Below the pieces are notes generated by a model. That model made no database searches and was not told the DNA's origin. It saw only the letters and a list, made by a program, of their open reading frames with translations. A program made the translations under genes and the position numbers. This document shows positions 1 through 11,121 of a DNA stretch of 64,000 nt, piece by piece. The first letter of the stretch is position 1. Every line of letters begins with the position of its first letter. This DNA is from Antitrichia curtipendula (Eukaryota > Streptophyta > Bryopsida > Hypnales > Leucodontaceae). The stretch is taken from assembly GCA_951230915.1 (NCBI GenBank), contig OX579638.1, forward strand, positions 1,320,696-1,384,695, given 5' to 3'.

Positions 1-656
1 TTAGCCCCTGGACAAAGCAGAAAGGAACCAATGTTGTACATTAGAAGAACCATCTAGCAGACATGTTCCTAAGTTCCATTCGGGTCCAAGTAGATGACCA
101 TCCATGTGTCAAAAGTCAGAATGTGATGCATCCATCAAGATTTAGAGTTCGTCTTAACAAGATACCCATTGTCACAGAGAACATTTGTCATGAGGCAGTA
201 ATACTATAGACGCCCATGGTTGTAGAATAGCACATACAAGGACCAACACTCAACCCTCTCAAAGAACATCACGTCATGAGGTAAACGAGCTTCTAAATGC
301 ATGTTCAAAACTGGACATGTGAAAGTTGGCCAGTTATTTGTGTACACAACACGACAGACATGACAGATTTTGAAGATAAACATGGAATATACAATTACAA
401 AGAGTGACTTCAAGGAGAGTTGTATGCAAGAGTATTGAGTGCCAAATGAACCTGGAATTTCCTCTAATGATATCTTATCTACTGCATTACTTGGAGGTAA
501 GACTTCTGCAAAAACGGGTCGGACTTCTTGCACATTATTACACTAACATGTAATGCATATAGAGACGCCTGTGAGGTGGTTGTCTCCATGATTCAAGTCA
601 TGTGAAGAAGAAATTTTAACAATATCAAGGCAGAAGGCTAGTAATTGAGAGCATAC

Positions 657-1922
657 CTCTGCTATGGCTTTAATTTTGAAGGCTGTGTCTCTGTTCAGAA
701 GGACAACACGTCCATCGGTCACGCTACAAACGAACAGTAGGGCACAATCCAATATGTGATCGTCATTGGTGGGTGACATTAATCTTTGGTTGCTGTGTAC
801 ACGAATACTCCTGCCAAAACAAAAATGGGTCATCAGCCTGGAATTGTCACTGCTCGCCTCCAGGTTAACAACTTCAACATCGATGATATCATAACACTAT
901 TAGAAAGCTGGAAGGAACACCCTCGGAGTTATTTGTTTCCTCCCATCCAGTTCTTAGTCGACTTGTTAGTATGTGGGATCATCTGACTATGATTGTATGC
1001 TTGACAATTACATAAAATGATTCAAAAGTCGGCGAGTTCTTCAATTTCTAGTGCTCCAGAATCTTTTTTGCGCTATAGTGAAAAGGGTGCAAGTTGTGTA
1101 CTAGTGAAGATGCTCTAGAACGTTATGATACAGGGTCCGGAGAACGTTGATATTAACATACTAAGTCAGCTTCATACACGTGTCACGGAGCGGAGTTCCA
1201 ATTTGTCAGAACAATTGGAGTAGTTCCTAAAAGAGTGTACTTAAACTGACTTGAATAGTGAGGACGAAGAAGGTGGTGTGCATCAGACAGGAGGAGTCTC
1301 TGTCGAAGTCTGGACATGCATCCAGAATGGTATCCTTTCCATGCAATCTTTGATCCATTTCAAGGCCATACGAGCGGAGTGCCCTATATCGGATCTTCTT
1401 TTCAAACCATCCAGCTCTCGTAACACTGTTATAGCGATAAACTTCAGTGGACATCCAGAGAACGAATAAACAGATGGCTGTAAGAGTAGACATAATGGGT
1501 ATGTTACTGACCAAATTTAACTGTTGCTAGACCAAGGTACATAATGTACAGAACTGACCCCTCCTTTTAAAAGTCAGAACGCAGAAACTTTCATTTTACA
1601 TTATCCTAAACCTATATCCCGTCTTGTTTTTGAATCTCTCTTATCACAAACATTTTGCTCGTTTGCAAGAGCAGGACTTTGAAATTTTCCAATACAAGCA
1701 CCATTGAGCAATCCTCTAACATACAACAGAGAATTCTCAAGTTTGGAATGAAACGCTGTTCACAATGTTGGCGGATCTGAGACGTTATGCAAGATGGTTA
1801 CATATCCAATCCATACCGATTTTGGGAACGATGATACGCGTCTCACGGATGCCCTCCAACTGTTTCAAAGACTTGAGAGCGTCCGTGTCAAGGAGACAAT
1901 TGGTATCCACAACCACGTGCCA
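657..1922 (-). pseudogene. PINc domain exons of the PS1-like locus
   Basis: PIN-a encodes WHVVVDTNCLLD with the first catalytic aspartate, then TRIIVPKI. PIN-b continues VLRELDGLKRR and ALKWIKDCMERIPFWMHVQ, typical PINc helices. PIN-c encodes SPTNDDHILDCAL, with the later acidic residues, and GRVVLLNRDTAFKIKAIAE. Phases 1 and 2 at the two junctions match. PIN-b contains TGA at 1285-1283; the only alternative donor before it (1288-1287) leaves the next exon out of phase. This points to inactivation or to a recent mutation. Confidence 0.7.
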
Positions 1923-2465
1923 CTAGCACCGTAGTTCTCCTCCCAATTTTAACTTGCCGCATAGAGAGTCCAGATTGTTAACCTACACATGGACCACTTG
2001 TCTTGTTTCAGTTGTGTTAAACGATCATGAAATAGATGTCAAAAAATCCAAACTCGTTTTAACAATAGATTCTCATGAAGGCATCATGAAGCCTGGCTTT
2101 TAAGGAACCAAGATAACTAGTACTTAGAATTGATGAAGGCATAATCAGTAATCAGAGATTTTAGCACTTCAATGTCATATTCCTGGCACTCTTAAATCCG
2201 CCATACTAACGAATATGACCATCTACAGATAACTTAGTTCGTGAACACCTATAAGTTCGGCTCCCCACAAAACCATACAATTACTAACAATAAGTGAAGC
2301 AAATAAGGAGATCAGGCACATTCCTTCAAGATGCTATACCAATGCAAAAGGTGATGGTTGTTGTGGTGAACGCAATCCGGAAGTCCTCGACCTGGGTCCA
2401 ATATCAGCATCTGGTGAAGAAGCTAACGACGAAGAAAATAAAGGCTTCAACTACTTAGAATCTAC

Positions 2466-3293
2466 TTGCAATCCCACGAAAGGTTGTCTGTCTTCTTCCT
2501 TGTTGGGAGATCTGCAGGACTGCCTCCCATCCCAGTTGGCACTTGTCTTCCTCATGTTTCCTGGCTCCCAATTTTCTTTGTCAGAAGGATATTCGTCATG
2601 AACTGAAGAGCTCTTCACTGGAATGTCAGACCTACTGTCTTCTCCAGAACTTTCTCTGCTGAACACTGGGAGAATATCAACTTCGTTTTTGTCATGTGCG
2701 CACGAATCACCTCCAGTAGTCAAGAGTGTTGGCACAGGTACAAAACTACATCTCCATAGCCAGAAGTTTGGTGATGCGGACCTATCATGTCCATCTTCTT
2801 GAACCTGCAGTATCACAAACAGAGAAGATAGAGCTAGACTAAGTAAGGGTCAAACTCTGAGACTATCCCAGTGACAAATAAGACCTTAGGGTTTAGATTC
2901 TAATCAGGCAATGACGAGTAGAAAAATTTCTTGTCTGATTGACTAAACACAGTTGAATCTCCCTACACAGTCAATTGTAAATTCTGATCATTCTGTTTTG
3001 AGACTAGGGTAATATACCTCTCTAGCAGTCGACCTAATCCGTCTATCCTCCAGTCTTGCAACAACTTTGGAAGGTGTCAGCTTCTCCGGCAAAGTGGCGG
3101 CTTTTCCGAAGGGGAGACCTAGAGGGGACCTCTTAATGAGAGCTGAAGCTTGCACATTGGCGAACGGCACACGGCGTGTAGGAGTGCGAGGGGGAAGCTC
3201 AGGTCTTTGTCCTTGCACTCTCGTGGGCGACGGGACGCTCTTGGTCATGCCCTTGAAGATGCCCTCCTTCGCGGGGGTTTTCTTAGCCCCCTG
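2466..3293 (-). pseudogene. Disordered middle exons of the PS1-like locus
   Basis: Two open segments join in phase 0 at a GT donor (3017-3016) and an AG acceptor just before 2804. The first is basic and proline-rich (KKTPAKEG, ELPPRTPTRR). The second is acidic and serine-rich and includes SDKENWEPG. Low-complexity linkers between FHA and PINc are usual in PS1 proteins and are poorly conserved, so this is assigned by position and phase, not by motif. The second segment appears to end at a CAA|GTAGAT donor at 2466. Confidence 0.5.
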
Positions 3294-3509
3294 CTTCACA
3301 TATAATGTTCAGCAGCCAATTCACTTCGCCATAAGAGCTAACTATAAAAGAGCACAATCGATCTCCAATATCCTAGCCTCGTAGAATGAAAGATCCAAAG
3401 TACCTGAACGTTGCCCAGTTTGTATCGGAAGCTAGTCTTCGACCCATTGGGCAAAAAGTGCTTGAGAACGGAAGCTGCCGTCTCACTTGCTTGCTAATCT
3501 ATAGCCATG

Positions 3510-4655
3510 GCGGGCACCCAATTCACTTTGTAGGAACACGTGGATGCACCCATCCGCAAGGTATCACCTTGCTTCACTAGGTAGGGGCTCCCTAGTGTCA
3601 GGGCCTCGCCATTCACCCGCGTTCCATGCGCTGGTTCGATCATTTCACAATTTTTGCTCTTAGAGGACAACTTTCAAAACATGATCCAATCTCTCATGGA
3701 GTATTTAGGGTTTCACATTTAGGGCTTCCATTCAAACACGGGCGATAAAAGACAGAGAATGTCATGGAACTTGCTACTGACCAATCCCAACGTTCAACAA
3801 TTTGAGGAGAATTTTGACTTCATCATGATGAACAAGAGAATTAGGTGTGCACGGCCTTAAGAGACAATAAACAACCTTAGAGAAGATAATGTTCACTTCA
3901 AATAGTGTCCATGGCCAAGAAGGAGATCGAGATCAAGTACAAGCTAGTTAGCTCTTGAGTTGCAAAATTCAACAATTGCTCTTAAATTGCCGCGCATTCA
4001 CCATTGACAGCGACATTCGCTGTGGAATAGACGCATTGCAATCAACGATATTGGAAACCACCGGTTCCATTCAAACACAAGCGCCAAAGACAGAGAATGC
4101 GGTGGAACTTGCTACTGATCAATCCCAACATTCAACAGTTTGATGAGAATTTTGACTTCATCATGTTAAACAAGAGAATTAGGTATGTAGGGCCTTAAGA
4201 GACGACACACAACCTTGGAGATGTTGATGTTCACTTCAATGCGATGCCCATAGCCAAGGAGGAGATCGAGACGAAGTACAAGCAAGCTAGGTACTCTCGC
4301 GTTGCAAAATTCAGCATTTTCTCTCAGATTGACGAGCATTCACCATCCATTGGAATTCATGCATTGTATTAAACGAAATTGGAAACCCACAATTGATTGT
4401 TTCCGGTTAGAGTTTTAGGGTACCCGAGTGGAGGTCAACAAGCAGAAGCTCCTGAGTGGCGTACAGCACTTGAATCTAGAGGTGACGACAGCTGATGTTG
4501 GCATGCCCCACCCAAATGTCGCAATCAGCGTGGCGACCTGCAATCCAACGATCTGGATGACCTTGCAAGCGCACCGTGTCCACCAGGCGCCCGTCTTTGT
4601 ACACCAGTAGGGAGGTGTGAGTTCCCAATTTGTCACTTGGGACTCGTAGAATTAT
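3510..4655 (-). pseudogene. FHA domain portion of the PS1-like locus
   Basis: FHA-a carries the phosphothreonine-binding signature as WIAGRHADCDIW (the GRH loop) followed by ISCRHL. FHA-b carries HGTRVNG and then KQGDTLRMGAS, the terminal strands of an FHA domain. The donor at 4423-4422 and acceptor before 3630 join in phase 1 to give DLHSAHGTRVNG, as expected for the family. A TAG at 4478-4476 directly follows ISCRHL, where a glutamine or glutamate is expected. After YKVNWVP, FHA-b runs into a stop within about five codons and no clean donor was found, so its 3' limit is uncertain. Confidence 0.7.
3726..4395. repeat. Two-copy direct repeat inside the intron between the FHA exons
   Basis: About 335 bp occurs twice in tandem (3726-4062 and 4063-4395), with matching landmarks: the GACAGAGAAT word at 3751 and 4089, GAGAATTTTGACTTCATCATG, and GCAAAATTCA. 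The copies differ by many substitutions and small indels, so the duplication is old. On the plus strand a short peptide-like frame is partly shared, but stops interrupt it and I recognise no protein. Confidence 0.7.
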
Positions 4656-4732
4656 TTTTTTGGAAATTTGCAATTTAAAGTTAAGAAAAATATACAAAAA
4701 GCCATAAAAAGAGTGTAGAACCAAAATAGGGT

Positions 4733-6230
4733 TGTTACATACCCATTATAGTATTTGGTCTAGATTTGTGTTTAGACTTAGAATCCCACCAAACCGGGCC
4801 CAAAAATAGGTAGAAAGAACGAAACGGGTGGATTTGAAGGATTCAAGTCACATAGGCCCAAAAGGGCTAAATCCCACCATGAATGTGGCAATTCATGGCT
4901 AAGTCGGTCCGAGGGATCCACAACAAGGCCACTAGGTCGGATCCTAGAGTTAGGTTTAGAAATTCTCCAAAACCCCGATTATTAGCATGCAGGAGCCACT
5001 AACGCAAGCCCGGGCCCGTGGAGGAATCCGCAGCCCAAGGATGGTGTCCTAGGGTAAATCCCATGCCAGGAGTCCAACGACAAAATCGATTTGCCAAGAT
5101 TCCCCTATTTGCAAAAGATTCCCGCATCATCGATAAACTCAAGGAGATGACCAATTCATCTCCACTGACCAATTGTGCCAGGTATGGACACGCACCTGCA
5201 AATCTTTTATATGACCCCATGAGAGGTCCTGTGAAAAATCCCGTCATCTTCCGACTTGCAGAAGAACCTTTTGCGGGTGGTCAACCCTGGTAACCTCCAA
5301 CGGGAATTTCATGGAAATTACCCAGGTTGCCAGAAAATCTCACTAAAAATTAGACTAGTTTGTTTTATGTTAATAATGCGCTCCGTGAAGTTTCGCGACA
5401 TTCTGATAGCAGCAAGTACCCGAACCGGCGAGATTCCTCGAGAAGTAATCACGTGGCGGGGTCCCCGCCACGTTGACCGGCATTCCGGGACCATACGACG
5501 GCGGAACGAAGTCAACCAAGAGTCTTTCCCGACTCCCTCACACCTACCGGAGGCCCTAAGCTATTTACATTTCTCAAAATAGGAGACGCCCAATATCTAG
5601 GATTTTACCACGGTTTAGTTTTTTAAACTAAATTAGCCTACGATGGTTTTTTGTCCTCGGTACGGGGGGTAAGGGGGTTTTGGACTAAACACGGCAATTT
5701 GGAGCCAATGGTGCAATCCGTTTGACGATTGGAGTAATTCTCCAAAAGTTAGGAGGTTGGTCCAGCGTAGATAGGTAAAAGTAGTTTTTTAGGGATTAGG
5801 ATGAAAATCTTTGAAGATGAGGATGAAAATCCAAGTTGATAAGGTTACTTTAGAACTCTTGAGGGGAAGGTGGGGCCTTGGAAACCTATTTAAGGTCCCC
5901 ATTTTTCTCTCAAGAACACCCCCAAATCTTGTTTTGGGTCCGTGGGTCCAACTTATGTTGGGATTTTTTGGCATTTTAGCCAAGAAACCTCTACGGTGTT
6001 TTTGGAGCACTTTCAGCTCTTTTTGTTGCTCTATTTCAAGCTCTCTTTGAAGGTCCTTTGGGCCCTTCTACCTTAACTTGCCTTGCATTCTTGTTGTGAG
6101 TTGAACGGGTCTCTCTTATACTTGTGTGACTTCTTATGCCTTGTACTAATCCTAAAGTCACCCCCCATCGTACCTTGGCGATGCCGCTTTGAGGGGCCTT
6201 TAGTCTATGATAGTTACCCGTGATCATTGA
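4733..6230 (+). mobile_element. Possible LTR-like retroelement segment
   Basis: The segment begins TGTTACATACCC, as many plant LTRs begin TGTTA. It contains a promoter-like stretch at about 5888 (a CCTATTTAAGG TATA-like box, then pyrimidine-rich leader with CTCAAGAACACC) and no long open frame. Downstream lie the 133-bp tandem repeat and the block shared with 17.4-17.7 kb. I found no matching second LTR, primer-binding site or polymerase domain in the window. This may be a solo LTR or non-autonomous remnant, and its boundaries are not established. Confidence 0.3.
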
Positions 6231-6238
6231 CCTTGTAT

Positions 6239-6504
6239 GCATGTGTGCCCCCGTATTGAGTCCTAACCGGAGTTGTCTTTTCCTTGTTGGTTGTAAGTGG
6301 GCCCGCCCCTGGGGAACGGCAAAGCTTTGAACCTGTGACCAGTCCTAGTCCTAAGTACGTGTTAAAAACGTGCATGTGTGCCCCCGTATTGAGTCCTAAC
6401 CGGAGTTGTCTTTTCTTTGTTGGTTGTAAGTGGGCCCCACCCCCCGGGGAACGGCGAAGCTTTGAACCTGTAACCAGTCCTAGTCCTAAAGTACGTGTTA
6501 AAGA
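6239..6504. repeat. 133-bp tandem duplication
   Basis: Two consecutive copies of a roughly 133-bp unit start at 6239 and 6372 with GCATGTGTGCCCCCGTATTG. They share CTAACCGGAGTTGTCTTTTC, AAGCTTTGAACCTGT and CCAGTCCTAGTCCTAA. A degraded third partial unit (GGCGAAGCTTTGAAC, GTTGGTGTTAAAA) continues to about 6590. Reading frames here on both strands simply reflect the repeat. Confidence 0.85.
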
Positions 6505-6817
6505 CAAGCCTTAGACGGCGGAGCTTTGAACGCAAGGGTATCATAAGTCCTAAAGTTGGTGTTAAAACCAATTATACGGCGAAGCTTTGAACTCCTATGA
6601 AAGCTCGTTCCAAAGTCTAGAGTCCGAGACATTCTCAGAATAGTCCAAGGTTTAGCGTCCGAGATTAAGTCTGAGTCTAAGAGTCACCCCAACCTTTGTG
6701 AACCGACGTCCATAAACGAGAACCTACACCCAAAACCGGAGAGAGTTTACCAAAAATCCGATTTAGAATTGCTTGGGTGGATTCCCTTAAGGAACCCAAA
6801 AAAAAATTAGATTCAGT

Positions 6818-7045
6818 TGCTAGGGGGTCGGGACAGGTCGCTAGGGGTCCAGCAGTCGCTGGGGTCTAGCAGGTCGCAGGGGGTCGGGAAGCAGTCGCTG
6901 GGGAATCGGGCAGGTCGCAAGGGGGTTCCGGCAAGTCGCTGGGGAGTCGGGTGAGTCATTGGGGGTCTGAGCAGGTCGCAAGGGGGGTCTGGGCAAGTCG
7001 CTGGGGGTCGAGAGCAGTCGCTGGGGGTCTGGGCAGCGTGGTCCA
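6818..7045. repeat. GC-rich minisatellite, unit about 20-23 bp
   Basis: About ten degenerate units of the type GGGGGTCGGGCAGGTCGC, with variants GCAGTCGCTGGGG and GCAAGTCGCTGGGG, run back to back. The array is much more G-rich than its surroundings and strongly strand-asymmetric. The minus-strand proline/aspartate-rich frame over it is a repeat artefact. Confidence 0.85.
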
Positions 7046-7139
7046 GGAGGTCCAAGGCTTGGGTGAAGACTTGGGAGAGAGGGAAAAGAGGTTGGGATTA
7101 GTGAGGACTAGGGAGAGGTTAAGGGGTTGAAGTCAAGAA

Positions 7140-7800
7140 ATTAAAACAAAAGAAGAATAGGGGAAGGGAGAAGGAAGAGATAAGTCGCACCTCCATACCT
7201 GCATAAAACAACTCTCAACTCTCACCAAAACCACTCCTACACACAATGGAGGGAGGTTAGTGAGTCATAGAATTAAATAGGAGAAGGGGGAGAGAGACGA
7301 TAAATAGTGTCCTAGGCTTAGCTAAATAGGTGTTAGAAAGGAAATCTCGAGGATTCATAGTGACCATTAGGAAGTAAGATTAGGATGACACGAAGACAAG
7401 GTTGTGTAAGAGGTTAGGAGGGACATTAAAACTTCTTGGGGTTTGAATCTATAGTTGTAAGACACCCCATCAAAGCTTAGGTAGAATAGTGTTAGTGTAG
7501 AAAGAGAGAAAGGGAAAGAAAAGGAGAGAGAAGGAAGGAGGAGGGAAAGAAAGAGATTAGATTGCACGGGTCCTAATTTTCGAAATATAAGTGGTGAAAT
7601 TGGAAAAGGTCCCACCACCCAAGGGCCACCATGGAGTATGGGAATGTACGCACGAATGCGGACGAGCGTATTTTCGACACCGGAAGTGACGAGGTGAGTT
7701 CGTGAATCCATACTTGGTGTTGTGTTTTTTTTCCTCTTTAGCATTGATCTCCTTAATTAGCCCTTTCCACGTGAAAAGTACACCGTGATAAGAAAAGATA
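7140..7800. repeat. Retroelement-like block shared with 17.4-18.3 kb
   Basis: This block and 17.39-18.30 kb share an ordered series of words: GCACCTCCA, AGAGAGACGATA, GATTAG-AATGACAC or its near variant, and TTGTTAGTGTAGAAAG. They also share flanking text near 8.53 and 19.50 kb (CCATTGCTTGGAAGG). Both are copies of one dispersed repeat of at least 1.3 kb with no intact ORF. The second copy is interrupted by a MITE. Confidence 0.6.
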
Positions 7801-7804
7801 AAAA

Positions 7805-8228
7805 TTAGAAATAGAAGTTAAAATTTAGAGTTAGGGTGGGTAGTAAAATTTGGAATTAAATTTCGGGGTAATTTTAGAGCTAAAATTAGGAGTTAAAATT
7901 TAGAGTTAAATTTAGAAGTAAAAATTTAGAGTTACAATTAGGAGTAAAAATTTAGAGTTAAAAATTTAGGAGTTAAAATTTAGAGTTAAAATTAGGAGTA
8001 AAAATTTAGAGTTAAAAATTAGGAGTAAAAATTTTGAGTTAAATTTAGGAGTAAAAATTTGGAGTTAAAAATTAGGAGTAAACATTTAGAGTTAAATTTA
8101 GGAGTAAAAATTAGGAATAAACATCCAGAGTTAAGTTTAGGAGTAAAAATTTAGAGTTATAATTAGGAGTAAAAATTTAGAGTTATAATTAGGAGTAAAA
8201 ATCTAGAGTTATATTTAGAAGTCAGGAA
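7805..8228. repeat. AT-rich minisatellite, unit about 29 bp
   Basis: About fourteen degenerate units of the form AATTAGGAGTAAAAATTTAG plus AGTTA run in tandem, with drift at both ends. AGGAGT and AGAGTT alternate at nearly fixed spacing and are the most constant words. There is no coding potential. Confidence 0.9.
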
Positions 8229-9755
8229 TTAAAGGAAAAGGCTTAAGCTTAGGGTTAGCCGTAAGGTTGAAACTTCCGGGAGAAGTGTCAACCCTCCAAA
8301 AAATAGTCTTCAACACTTATGGAAGGAACATAAAGGTTCTCCGCTCACGTAGTTAGGGACGTTAGAAATGACGCCAACTACCCAGCCAACCCTATACATA
8401 GGATAGACAATTAAAAAGGTAGGAATTACCAATCACCTTTGCTCATCACAGTCAGCTTGCGAGTTATCCATGCAATTCTAGTAGTATTCGCTGCCATCCA
8501 CGACACTCAGAAAACGTTAGCACAAAAGATCCATTGCTTGGAAGGCACAGTGGACCGCGCTCACAACACCTCCTTATATTTAAAAAGGTGGATAAAGGCA
8601 TAGAACCTGGTCGGTGTTCGCCCGATTACCAAGGGTGGGTAATCTTGCGCCCACAAGAAGCCACCCAGAAGGTGCTGTCGTTGTGTGCCATGACGAGCAT
8701 GGGACTAAGACCCCTTTGCAGTAACTTACTGAATTTCGACGAGATGCAAACGATTGTTAAGCCTGAGAATCGGACATTCAGGGATTTGAAGTAAAGAAGG
8801 GCGCCCATGCAACGGAAGAGGCGAAGAAGAGAAGATGAGCCAGGTGACCGTTGGAGATTTGAATCTTCATTCATCCACGCACTCATCCATTCCCCCGTCT
8901 GCCTTTATGTGCCTCTTAATGCAATTTTAACTCATAAATGCCCAAGGCACCAAATTCTAGAAATGACAATACTTTGAAGTTATATAAAACCTAACAAACT
9001 TGTTATTTTTGGAAGTTTATATATTTTTGAAAAAATCTCTTTGAAGTCTAATTTTAGTATCAAAAATTAAATTTGGAAAATGATTGATTATGATTTTTCT
9101 ATTCAAGATTTTGTGCAAGGGTGTCCATTGCAATCTTGCCTTTTTCTTTAGTGTTGAGGGCTCTTGAAAATGAACCTCAAATACACTCTTGATCTTTGAG
9201 AAAAAATCACATTCAAAATTCATTAAAAAAAATATATAGAATAGATTTTGAGAAGCCATAAATTGATTGGGATTATGCATGTTAGACCTTTTATCCTCAC
9301 ATATTTTTGGTAACCAACTTTTTAGATTTAATATGTGGAAAGAGAATTGAAAGAATTCAAATCACTTTTGTAGTTTTAACATGTTCATAATCAAACATTA
9401 TAATCTTTCAATCCATAAGTGATATCATTGTGTTTTCTTTTCCTATGTAATCTCTAACATATCTAGTTTGAATTTGTACAGTCACAATTCAAAAAAAATT
9501 GATACAACTTATTAAAATGTTGTCTATTGTTCAATTTAGAGCAAATTTCTAGAAGCTCAAAAAGGGCTTTGGCATTTAGGAATTAAGGGGTTTGTCCTTG
9601 CAGATTTTGATAGTTTACTCATGTTGCAATCAATTATAAGAAGAAATTATAAGAAGAGATGAAGAGGCTTATTTATGCTATTTTATGCTATATTTAAGTA
9701 ATTCATCCATTTGTGGTACTTGGTTATATTACAACATGGAAACTCAATTTCCGTA
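8229..9755. other. Gene-free repeat-derived DNA
   Basis: No gene is recognised. 8526-8660 resembles 19500-19640 (same retroelement-like family as the block at 7.1 kb). 8930-9300 is the inverted counterpart of about 28040-28370; both carry the ordered words CTTGCACAAAATCTT (or its reverse complement) and GTTTTATATAACTTCAAAG. The minus-strand 87-codon frame there is part of this dispersed repeat and has no recognisable domain. Confidence 0.5.
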
Positions 9756-10710
9756 TTAACCCCTAAAGGACCAAACACCGTTTTTTGACAACATAGCGAT
9801 TTGGGGCAGCTCACCACGAATGGAATTTTTATTTTTATTCTTTGAAATTTTCACACAAGATGTGCCCGAGGATTAGCTTTAGGGCCCAACAATTTTCATA
9901 ACTTTTGACTACATGGTTAAAAAGTTATGGTATGATATGTAGTTTTCATTGTTCGGCGGGCAGCCTGGGCAGCAAAAAAAACTTCTTTAAAAATCATTTT
10001 CTAGAGAAATAAAAATTTGAAATTGGTTCTCTAGATTTATGTGCACAAGGAAAGCTTTGAATCATTCCACTTTGATTTATGAGATGAAAGTTATGAGGAA
10101 TTTTAGTTGTGGGTAGTTTGTGGGTAGTTATGGAATCTCTACTCTAAAATAAACTTTGAAGTCCTTTATTTAACTCAATTTTCAATATTTTTGGAAAAAA
10201 ATATAAACACAAGGTGTATATTGTTTATTACAACATTACAATCATTTGGATTGGCAATCTTCTATTCCATAATTAAATCCTTAACAATTTAGTGTTTTGA
10301 ATCACTTTCTACTTCTTTCTACTTACTATTTTTTTCCTATATGTTGTACATTTCCAAATGATCTGAAATTTTTCAAGCATGTAGCTAACTTGCTTTGAAG
10401 AATGAACCCAAAGAGTTACCACCATTTTGGACATTTTTTCATACAAATGTGACCATGTGAAGTGCAGCTGCCCGGTTTTTCGCAGGGACAAAAAAAAGGG
10501 GTTTTGTCACTTCAAATGCTAATATCTTGCAATCTACACGGCGGAAATTTCTGAAATTTTTTCCACATCTTCTCAAACTAGTTTACTACAATATCCTACG
10601 GTTACATGTGTCCAAAAATGTTTTTTTTCCAAAATTTGGTACTTGTACTAGAAATGGCAGTTTGAGAGCGTTTTTTGTGAAAACATAGTCAAAAACCTTT
10701 AGGGGTTAAA
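9756..10710. mobile_element. TTAA-flanked MITE, copy 1 (piggyBac-like ends)
   Basis: The element proper (9760-10706, 947 bp) begins CCCCTAAAGG and ends CCTTTAGGGG, perfect inverted termini, with TTAA immediately outside on both sides. TTAA targets and CCC-starting termini are hallmarks of the piggyBac superfamily. There is no transposase inside, so it is non-autonomous. It is clearly homologous along its length to 28440-29364 (shared GCAGCTGCCCG, TACGGTTACATGTGTCC). Confidence 0.8.
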
Positions 10711-11121
10711 AGAGTAGAATAGATGTAATAGATTAGAAAATTTTCAAATTTGTGTTTAAGGAACAATGATTTCACTCCGGAAAGGCTTAAATTTAGAATA
10801 TGGCCTCATCTGGAGACAGGCTTCCGATCCGGTTACGGTAGGGTATCCGAAAATGGACCAGAACGCCACCACCTACGGTCTAGGGATCCGGCCTACGAGG
10901 CTAGGGGACGCGTCTCGGGAACGGATCCCTAATCCAGTTCTAATCCAAGAACTTTTGGCGGTGTAGTGGGTACTTAAGGGCTTCCACCACCCCATCTTCC
11001 TCACTTTTCTGAGTTTCCTGAACTCCTTTATGCGCAGATAGTTGAGAGAAAGTCTGGTGAGAGTGCGTTTACGGATAGAGAGAGGTGAGGTCGGATTAGG
11101 GGGTAGCTTTTCGGATTCCAG

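Larger units (their letters stand above)
440..4655 (-). pseudogene. PS1-like: PARALLEL SPINDLE 1-like FHA-PINc gene, apparently decayed
   Basis: On the minus strand an FHA domain is followed by a charged, low-complexity middle and a C-terminal PINc nuclease-type domain. That order is the architecture of plant PS1, which controls spindle orientation in meiosis II. Exons I can place: FHA-a about 4655-4424, FHA-b from 3630, middle about 3293-3018 and 2804-2466, PIN-a 1922-1817, PIN-b 1425-1251, PIN-c 792-657, and a less certain last exon near 540-440. Most junctions (FHA-a/FHA-b, the two middle exons, and PIN-a/b/c) are GT-AG and keep frame, which makes the identification strong. Two stops fall inside otherwise well-conserved exons: TAG at 4478-4476 and TGA at 1285-1283. 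Both can be explained by one C-to-T change (CAG, CGA). The first exon, the end of FHA-b, the linker between 2466 and 1922 and the C-terminus are unresolved. A functional gene using alternative splicing is possible but less likely. Confidence 0.7.
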